Source: SCQP01 sp050747745 (GTDB lineage: Bacteria > Acidobacteriota > Terriglobia > Terriglobales > SCQP01). From it: 64,000 nt of DNA. Numbering within the stretch: the stretch's first letter is position 1; every line of letters begins with the position of its first letter. The stretch is from positions 1-64,000 of the forward strand of contig JBOGKM010000110.1 in the NCBI GenBank assembly GCA_050747745.1, in the 5' to 3' direction. A program made the position numbers and the translations under genes. Of this stretch, positions 59,073 to 64,000 are shown piece after piece. The notes beneath the pieces are model-generated. The model did no database searches and had not been told where the DNA came from. It saw nothing but the letters and a program-made list of their open reading frames with translations.

Positions 59073-59992
59073 GCGGCGCGCCTGCCACGCTCGATCTTCC
59101 CTCGCCGCTGCCGCGGTCCGCGACCGTGCCCGAGCGTGAGGGTCTGCTGGCTGGTCTCAGTCAGGGCTGGCAGTCCTGGCGCCAGCGCTGGGTGTGCATG
59201 GGACCGGACTGCAGCGAACGCTATGGCCTGCGCGCCTGGTGCAAGTTGCCGGCGCGGGTGCAGTTGCAGGAGGGCTGGTGCTGCAGCCAGGAGTGCTTCC
59301 AGTCCGCACTCGAGGTGCAGGCACACCGGCTGCTGCACGAGGCGGTGCCGCGGGCGGTGCGGCAGCACCGCTTCCCGCTGGGATTGCTGCTGCTTTCCCA
59401 GGGCCGCATCACCCAGACACAGCTACGCGCCGCCTTGCAGGAACAGCAACAGCGCGGCGGCCGGGTTGGGGAATGGCTGGTGCGCCGGGGCGCGGTGCCA
59501 GAGACCGACGTGGCCGCCACGGTCGCGCTGCAGTGGGCCTGCCCCACCTTTCCCCTGGCGGAATCGCACGTCTGGCAGCAGTTGCGCGGCTGGGTACCGT
59601 TGCCCCTGCTGCGGACGCTGGGCATGCTGCCGCTCTATTTTGCGCCCGCGCAGCGCAAACTGTATGTTGGTTTTACCCAGACGCTTGATTTCAATGTCCT
59701 GGCCGCGCTCGGCCAGATGCTGGAATGCGCCACCGAGGCCTGCATCGTGACCGATTCGGCCTGGGCCGCAGCGCTGGAACAGCTGCGCAGCGCGCCCGGC
59801 GCCGCCAGCGAAAGCGTTGAGCTGGAAGACATGGACGGCGCCCTCGACATTGCCGGCGTCGTCCGCCAGTACGCCCGCTACGCCGAAGCGAGGCACGTGC
59901 GCCTGGCGGCGATTGGTCCCTTCCTCTGGGTGCGCATCCGCGGAAGGCGCACCCTTCACCTGACCTTCCGCACTGCCAGGCCCCGCAGCTAA
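59069..59992 (+). CDS. MshEN-domain protein with N-terminal cysteine cluster, coupled to fliN
   Basis: A 307-residue protein. Residues 43-76 contain Cys43, Cys48, Cys58, Cys71, Cys72 and Cys76, resembling a zinc ribbon. Residues ~100-235 match the MshEN/GspE N-terminal domain: RFPLGLLLLSQGRITQTQLR, then GGRVGEWLVRRGAVPE, the tandem RLG..L...G.I....L motif that binds c-di-GMP in MshE. No ATPase domain follows; the last ~70 residues are short and unassigned. The ATG overlaps the fliN stop by four bases, so it is probably a flagellar motor accessory or c-di-GMP sensor. Confidence 0.75.
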   Translation: MSGAPATLDLPSPLPRSATVPEREGLLAGLSQGWQSWRQRWVCMGPDCSERYGLRAWCKLPARVQLQEGWCCSQECFQSALEVQAHRLLHEAVPRAVRQHRFPLGLLLLSQGRITQTQLRAALQEQQQRGGRVGEWLVRRGAVPETDVAATVALQWACPTFPLAESHVWQQLRGWVPLPLLRTLGMLPLYFAPAQRKLYVGFTQTLDFNVLAALGQMLECATEACIVTDSAWAAALEQLRSAPGAASESVELEDMDGALDIAGVVRQYARYAEARHVRLAAIGPFLWVRIRGRRTLHLTFRTARPRS

Positions 59993-60005
59993 ACTGTAGC
60001 TGCCA

Positions 60006-60827
60006 ATGCCTCTGCCCGCAGCTCTGCGCCGCCGCTATGGCGGTGATCTGGACTTCCCCGCGCGTCCGGTGCCGTACGTTTTCGCCAACTTCGTCTCCAG
60101 CGTGGATGGGGTGGTGAGCTACGGCGTGCCCGGACGTTCCGGAGGAGGCACGCTCAGCGGCGGCGATGCAGCCGACCGCTTCCTGATGGCGCTGTTGCGT
60201 GCCGCCGCCGATGCAGTCATCGTGGGCGCGACAACGCTACGCGAGGCGGGAGCGCGAGCGCTATGGTCGCCGGGATTCACCTGCCCGGAAGCGGCGGCGG
60301 ATTTGGCGCGCTGGCGCCGTGCCCGCCGCGTGCCACCCTCGCCGCTGCTGGTGGTGCTGACCACCAGTGGACGGCTGAATCCGCGCAGCGCGGTGTTTAC
60401 CACACCCGGCTCGCGCGTGTTGGTGATCAGCTCCAAGGCCGGCGCCGCGGCGCTGGCGCCCGGACTGCGCGGCGCCAGCGCCGAAGTCGAAGTCCGGCCC
60501 TGGCGCTCGCCCGCCGGCCGCGTGCCCGTGCCGGCGATGCTGCGCCTGCTGCGGCGGGAATACAAGATCCAGCGGCTGCTGCATGAGGGCGGGCCGGCGC
60601 TCCTGGGCGAATTCCTGGCTGCCGGCGCCATACAACAGCTGTTCCTCACCCTGGCGCCGCGCCTGGCCGGCCGCAGCCGTGCAGCGCCCCGTCCCGGTCT
60701 CGTCGAGGGCGTAGCCTTCGCTGCCGCCGCCTCGCCCCAACTGCGCCTGGTCAGCCTCAAGGCGCACGGCGCCATGCTGTTCACCCGCTACCGCGTCACC
60801 GACCGAGATTGCCGCTCCGGCGGCTAG
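60006..60827 (+). CDS. RibD C-terminal-type (dihydrofolate reductase fold) reductase
   Basis: A 273-residue NADPH-dependent reductase of the RibD-C/pyrimidine deaminase-reductase family. It shows FANFVSSVDGVVSYG at 27-41, ADAVIVGATTLREAG and LLHEGGPALLGEFLAAG at about 195-211. The stand-alone form, without a deaminase domain, may act in riboflavin or related metabolism. On the plus strand TAAACT lies ten bases before the ATG. The 3' end overlaps a convergent glutaredoxin gene by four bases. Confidence 0.85.
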   Translation: MPLPAALRRRYGGDLDFPARPVPYVFANFVSSVDGVVSYGVPGRSGGGTLSGGDAADRFLMALLRAAADAVIVGATTLREAGARALWSPGFTCPEAAADLARWRRARRVPPSPLLVVLTTSGRLNPRSAVFTTPGSRVLVISSKAGAAALAPGLRGASAEVEVRPWRSPAGRVPVPAMLRLLRREYKIQRLLHEGGPALLGEFLAAGAIQQLFLTLAPRLAGRSRAAPRPGLVEGVAFAAAASPQLRLVSLKAHGAMLFTRYRVTDRDCRSGG

Positions 60828-61084
60828 CGCAAAGCACCAACTCCGAGGCCCAGTTCGCGCTGGAGGATGCGGGCGTCGTAGGGGCTGCAGGCGAAGGTGC
60901 GGCCGTCGAGGTCGAAGGTCGGGACTTTGTATTTGCCCTGATTCTGTTGCGCGACCCACTCGGCCGCGCCTTCGATCTGCTCGATGTTGATCTCCTCGAA
61001 GGCGATGCCTTGCCCGGCGAGAAAACGCTTGGCGCGCCGGCAGTCGGGGCACCAGGTGGTGGTATATATTTTCAGCATCATCAA
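60824..61084 (-). CDS. Glutaredoxin-like protein
   Basis: An 86-residue thioredoxin-fold protein with active site CPDC (Cys12, Cys15) in TTTWCPDCRRAKRFL, the cis-Pro region KVPTFDLDG and a C-terminal helix. It is of the mycoredoxin/NrdH-like type. It ends an operon with four-base overlaps between the genes from the cupin to glutaredoxin, which suggests a shared redox function. The start may be ATG 61078 instead of 61084. Confidence 0.88.
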   Translation of the reverse strand: MMMLKIYTTTWCPDCRRAKRFLAGQGIAFEEINIEQIEGAAEWVAQQNQGKYKVPTFDLDGRTFACSPYDARILQRELGLGVGALR

Positions 61085-61797
61085 TAGCCGGAAAACTCTT
61101 CCGTTCGGATATCGTCGTCGTCCACGCCCGCGTCATGGAGCGTGCCGCGCAGCGCGGTCACCATGCCCGGCGGCCCGGCGATAAAATAAACCGGCTCGTG
61201 CGCATCCTTAAGATGTTCGGCCAGGAGCTTGCCCGTAATCAGGCCGCGCGCGCCGCTCCATGACCGCTGTGATTTTTCCATTTCCGACATCACCGGCACG
61301 CAAGTGAAGCGCGGATTCTCCTGCTGCAGCGCCAGTAGGTCGTCCAGAAACGCGGCGTCTTCCGGACGTCGGTTGCCATAAAACAGCACGATGCGATGGC
61401 CGAGCTTGTGGTGCGCGGCGTGCCGTGCCATGGAGCGGAACGGCGTGATGCCGATGCCGCCGGCCAGCAGCACGATCGTGCGGGTATCGCGATTCGGCAG
61501 CGTGAAGTCGCCCAAGGGACCGTCCAACTCGAGCGCGCCGTTCAGCGGCATGCCGGCGAAAGCGTTCTTGAAGGCGCTGCCGCGCATGCGCGTCGCTACC
61601 GTCAGGGCGGGCGCTTCGGATTCGTCGGCAAGCGAGAAGGTGTGGACATTGCCGCCGGGTGTGGAATCGGGCAACTGCGGCAGCTTCAAATCAATCGTCT
61701 GGCCGGGACGGAAATCGAAGTGGGCGGGCTTTTCCAGGCGGAACGCCATAGTGCCTTCCGCCACGGTTTGGCGTTCCAGAAGACGCGAGGTGCTCAT
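61081..61797 (-). CDS. Ferredoxin--NADP reductase-like FAD oxidoreductase
   Basis: A 238-residue oxidoreductase. The FAD-binding domain shows FDFRPGQTIDLKLP and NVHTFSLADE, and the NAD(P)-binding domain shows LLAGGIGITPFRSM and FIAGPPGMVTAL. It lacks an iron-sulfur or globin domain, so electrons must go to a separate acceptor, possibly the adjacent glutaredoxin-like protein. It overlaps both neighbours by four bases. Confidence 0.88.
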   Translation of the reverse strand: MSTSRLLERQTVAEGTMAFRLEKPAHFDFRPGQTIDLKLPQLPDSTPGGNVHTFSLADESEAPALTVATRMRGSAFKNAFAGMPLNGALELDGPLGDFTLPNRDTRTIVLLAGGIGITPFRSMARHAAHHKLGHRIVLFYGNRRPEDAAFLDDLLALQQENPRFTCVPVMSEMEKSQRSWSGARGLITGKLLAEHLKDAHEPVYFIAGPPGMVTALRGTLHDAGVDDDDIRTEEFSGY

Positions 61798-62162
61798 GCG
61801 GCATGTCCTTGTGTGCGTAGTTGAGCTTCCAAATAGTGCTGCAGCACCACGGCATTGTTGTGCTCGGTGTCATGCGAGCTGTAGATCAGCGTCAGCGTGC
61901 CGTGGCGCGCGGCGGCCAGCAGCGGCGCCAGCTCATCCGCGTGGCTGCGCAACTCGGCGGTGTAGCGGCGCTGAAATTCTGCCCACTTGGCGGGATCGTG
62001 GCTGAACCATTGGCGCAAGCCCATGCTGGGCGCCACCTCCCTGGCCCAGGCGGCGAGCACCAGATCGGTTTTTTTAACGCCGCGCGGCCAGAGCCGCTCC
62101 ACCAGGATGCGGGCACCGTCGGCCGGGGTAGCGCCGTCATAGGCACGCTTGAGCTGAATCAT
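61794..62162 (-). CDS. DUF488 family protein
   Basis: A 122-residue protein with the DUF488 signature ILVERLWPRGVKKTDL (about residues 19-34), WFSHDPAKWAEFQRRY and LIYSSHDTEHNNAVVLQ, the usual length of the short family. The function is unknown. It overlaps the ferredoxin-reductase-like gene and the cupin gene by four bases each. Confidence 0.92.
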   Translation of the reverse strand: MIQLKRAYDGATPADGARILVERLWPRGVKKTDLVLAAWAREVAPSMGLRQWFSHDPAKWAEFQRRYTAELRSHADELAPLLAAARHGTLTLIYSSHDTEHNNAVVLQHYLEAQLRTQGHAA

Positions 62163-62584
62163 GGGCAGTTCTCGTCGGTGGGCCAGGCCAGGGTAAGCAA
62201 AAACGCGCTGTCTTCCAGCGCTTCCACGTCGTGATGCAGCTCATGATCGAGCACCAGCAGATGGCCTGCGGGCAGGTCCTCGACTCCGCTGGGGAGGTGC
62301 AGCCTGATGTGGCCGCTGAGCGCCTGCACGGTGATGCGGGCCGCGGTGCGGTGCTCGGGCATGCGCTCGCCACCGCGCATGGAAACCAGCACCACGCGCA
62401 GGTCGGGATGCTTCACCAGCGTGGTCGAGCTGGGGCCGGTTCCGCTCCACCAGGCATCCTGCCGGCGCAGATGCTCGACTTCGCCGCTGAGATGAAAGCG
62501 CAGGATGGGGAGCTGCAGGCTGTCGCCGATCTGGTCGTGCCCGACCGGGCGCGGTGCCGGTTCATCAGGTGCGCGGCTCGCCAT
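62159..62584 (-). CDS. Cupin-fold protein
   Basis: A 141-residue single-domain cupin. MRGGERMPEHRTAARITVQAL and LPAGHLLVLDHELHHDVEALED correspond to the two cupin motifs, with His residues available for metal. It may bind a small ligand or act as a dioxygenase-like enzyme; nothing more specific can be said. It is coupled to the DUF488 gene by a four-base overlap. Confidence 0.8.
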   Translation of the reverse strand: MASRAPDEPAPRPVGHDQIGDSLQLPILRFHLSGEVEHLRRQDAWWSGTGPSSTTLVKHPDLRVVLVSMRGGERMPEHRTAARITVQALSGHIRLHLPSGVEDLPAGHLLVLDHELHHDVEALEDSAFLLTLAWPTDENCP

Positions 62585-62613
62585 AGCTCCAGTCTACCCC
62601 TCCGCCTGAGGAG

Positions 62614-63261
62614 CTATGCGTTCCGGCGCAAGGGACGCACCAGCAGCCAGGCGCCCACCAGCGCCAGCGGCAACCACTCCAGCGGCTGCAGCGCCTGCGC
62701 CAACGTGGCTGGCTGCGCCCACTGGGGCGGCAAGCCACGCACCGGCAGATCGCTCGAATAGGCAATCGCCGCCAGCAGGGCGTAATAGACGGCGGCTACG
62801 CCGGGCAGCAGGAGCAAGAATCCCAGAGTGGCGCGGGCACCGGCATGGCGGTGCGCCGCCCAGAAACAGCCGAGCACGGCGCCCGGCAGCAGCCAGGCCG
62901 CGCCTCCGGCCCAGCCCAACCCGGTGCCCAAAACCATCAACACCACACCCAGCACCGGCGCGCGCTCCAGCACCAGCACGCCGGTCAACGCCGTGGCCGC
63001 CAGGATGGGCACCAGCACCCGCTGAAAGCTGGCCACGCCTACCGCCGTGGCCGCCGAGTACGCGTCCGCCGGAGCCAGAAACCAAGCGTAAAGGATGGTA
63101 AGCACCGCGCCCAGCAGCACGGCGAAAATGGATGCACGCAGCCACAGATCGCGTCCCGCGGCCTGGCGGCGTGGACGCGGAGCGGTCCGCGGCAGAGTAG
63201 TCTGCAGCACCGACTCCGCGCTGTGCTCGGGTTCTGCCGGAGCCATCAATCGTTCATCCAC
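62614..63261 (-). CDS. Polytopic membrane protein of unknown function
   Basis: A 215-residue protein with five or six hydrophobic segments (about residues 46-65, 84-104, 105-122, 125-145, 147-170 and 188-208) after a charged N-terminus. No family is recognised. It is the first gene of the minus-strand operon, 29 bases upstream of the cupin gene. The start may be ATG 63246 instead of the codon at 63261. Confidence 0.6.
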   Translation of the reverse strand: MDERLMAPAEPEHSAESVLQTTLPRTAPRPRRQAAGRDLWLRASIFAVLLGAVLTILYAWFLAPADAYSAATAVGVASFQRVLVPILAATALTGVLVLERAPVLGVVLMVLGTGLGWAGGAAWLLPGAVLGCFWAAHRHAGARATLGFLLLLPGVAAVYYALLAAIAYSSDLPVRGLPPQWAQPATLAQALQPLEWLPLALVGAWLLVRPLRRNA

Positions 63262-63293
63262 CCTGATGGGATTCTAGCCTAGCTGGCAGCGGT

Positions 63294-63299
63294 TACAAT
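63294..63299 (+). promoter_or_regulatory. TANNNT hexamer before the DUF1015 gene (possible leaderless -10)
   Basis: TACAAT ends eight bases before the ATG at 63308. A GGAGG is also present three to four bases before the ATG, so either a leaderless or a short-leader start is possible. No -35 hexamer is seen. Confidence 0.35.
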
Positions 63300-63307
63300 G
63301 GAGGGCC

Positions 63308-64000
63308 ATGGCGCGAATTCGTCCATTTTCCGCGTATCGCTACGATCTCAGCCGCGTGCGCGCGGCCGATGTGCTCACCCAGCCGTACGACAAAATCACG
63401 CCCGCGATGCGGCAGCGTTATCTCGCCGCCAGCCCTTTCAATCTGGTGCGGGTGATCCTGGGGGAAAAACAACCCGGCGACAACGAACACCACAACGTCT
63501 ACACGCGCGCGGCGGAATTCCTCAACGACTGGATGCAGCAGGGAATATTGCGGCCCGATCCCGAACCCTCCGTGTATGCCTACACGCAGCAGTTCCGCTC
63601 TCCCGCGGGAGGACAGAGCTTCATCCGGCACGGCTTGATCGCGCTGGGAGCGCTCGAGGAGTACGAGCGGCACGTCATTTACCGGCATGAGCAAACGCTG
63701 AGCGGCCCTAAACTCGACCGACAGGCGCTGCTGCGCGCCACCCGCACCCACTTCGGACAGCTGTTCATGCTCTACAGCGACCCCAGCCAGAACGTCGAGC
63801 GCGAGCTGCTCGCGCGGGCGCAGAATCCGCTACTCGAAGCCACCGACGAGTACGGCACCGTACACCGCCTGTTCCGGGAAACGGATGCAGGCGTGATTGA
63901 GCGCCTGCAGCGGACGCTGGCGCCGCTGCCGCTGGTCATTGCCGATGGTCACCATCGCTATGAAACCGCCCTCGCCTGGCGCGCGGAACAAGGCGCGCAC
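63308..64000 (+). CDS. DUF1015 family protein (5' part, runs off the window)
   Basis: The frame is open from ATG 63308 to the window end (231 codons). It shows the DUF1015 start IRPFSAYRYDLSRVRAADVLTQPYDKIT (first part), LARAQNPLLEA and DGHHRYETALAWR near the cut, the latter matching the conserved HHR motif of the family. Full-length relatives are about 400 residues. They are implicated in serine kinase-like activity in some archaea, but the bacterial role is not settled. Confidence 0.88.
   Translation, partial: MARIRPFSAYRYDLSRVRAADVLTQPYDKITPAMRQRYLAASPFNLVRVILGEKQPGDNEHHNVYTRAAEFLNDWMQQGILRPDPEPSVYAYTQQFRSPAGGQSFIRHGLIALGALEEYERHVIYRHEQTLSGPKLDRQALLRATRTHFGQLFMLYSDPSQNVERELLARAQNPLLEATDEYGTVHRLFRETDAGVIERLQRTLAPLPLVIADGHHRYETALAWRAEQGAH

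Overview
The window is about 64 kb of GC-rich, gene-dense bacterial chromosome. It looks like an acidobacterium (Acidobacteriota). The main evidence is a 1331-residue Oar-type TonB-dependent receptor with an N-terminal carboxypeptidase-regulatory-like domain, a futalosine-pathway mqnA, a fused transaldolase/glucose-6-phosphate isomerase, a monofunctional proline dehydrogenase, and several small conserved proteins of the kind seen in that phylum. The assignment is inference from protein character, not a computed phylogeny. Nearly all genes are housekeeping, and many neighbours share a 4-nt stop/start overlap (ATGA-type), so translational coupling is the rule.

Layout. 1-223: the last codons of an ISL3-type transposase and its likely end repeat, then tRNA-His. 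261-1896 (minus): purC-cvpA-fis-like. 1968-8637 (plus): pentose-phosphate operon tal/pgi fusion-zwf-opcA-rpe plus a DinB-like gene. 8737-13280 (minus): ZIP transporter, TPM-domain protein, nucleotidyltransferase, LemA, ECF sigma factor, putative anti-sigma factor, DUF3106 protein. 13601-17767 (minus): M48 protease, proline dehydrogenase, NAD(P)HX repair enzyme, tsaE. 18200-20740 (plus): a catalytically unusual S41 protein, a nitrilase-family hydrolase and a small membrane protein. 20746-25623 (minus): Oar receptor and a response regulator. 25789-27587 (plus): Tat-signal protein and amidase. 28013-29427 (minus): mqnA-ruvA. 29508-36910: envelope and redox genes, a beta-CASP nuclease and a radical SAM protein. 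37373-41130 (minus): rplM-rpsI-rpsB-tsf-pyrH-frr. 41232-48859: a methyltransferase, two glycogen-debranching-type enzymes, a DUF4097 protein and a glycosyltransferase. 48942-52146 (minus): secretin and two pseudopilins. 52231-59992 (plus): smpB-pepA, then flhA-fliA-fliM-fliN and an MshEN-domain protein. 60006-64000: a reductase, a tightly coupled redox/cupin/DUF488 operon and the start of a DUF1015 gene.

No CRISPR array, prophage, toxin-antitoxin locus or obvious defence island is visible. The best candidates for something not yet described are: (i) a cysteine-rich protein with an MshEN (c-di-GMP-binding type) domain but no ATPase, translationally coupled to the flagellar switch gene fliN; (ii) an S41 protein with both catalytic dyad positions replaced; (iii) a recurring TANNNT hexamer 6-8 nt upstream of start codons, suggesting leaderless mRNAs; (iv) a 54-bp duplicated ruvA 3' end that could be a relic of site-specific integration; (v) a response regulator fused to an RsbRD-like helical domain.
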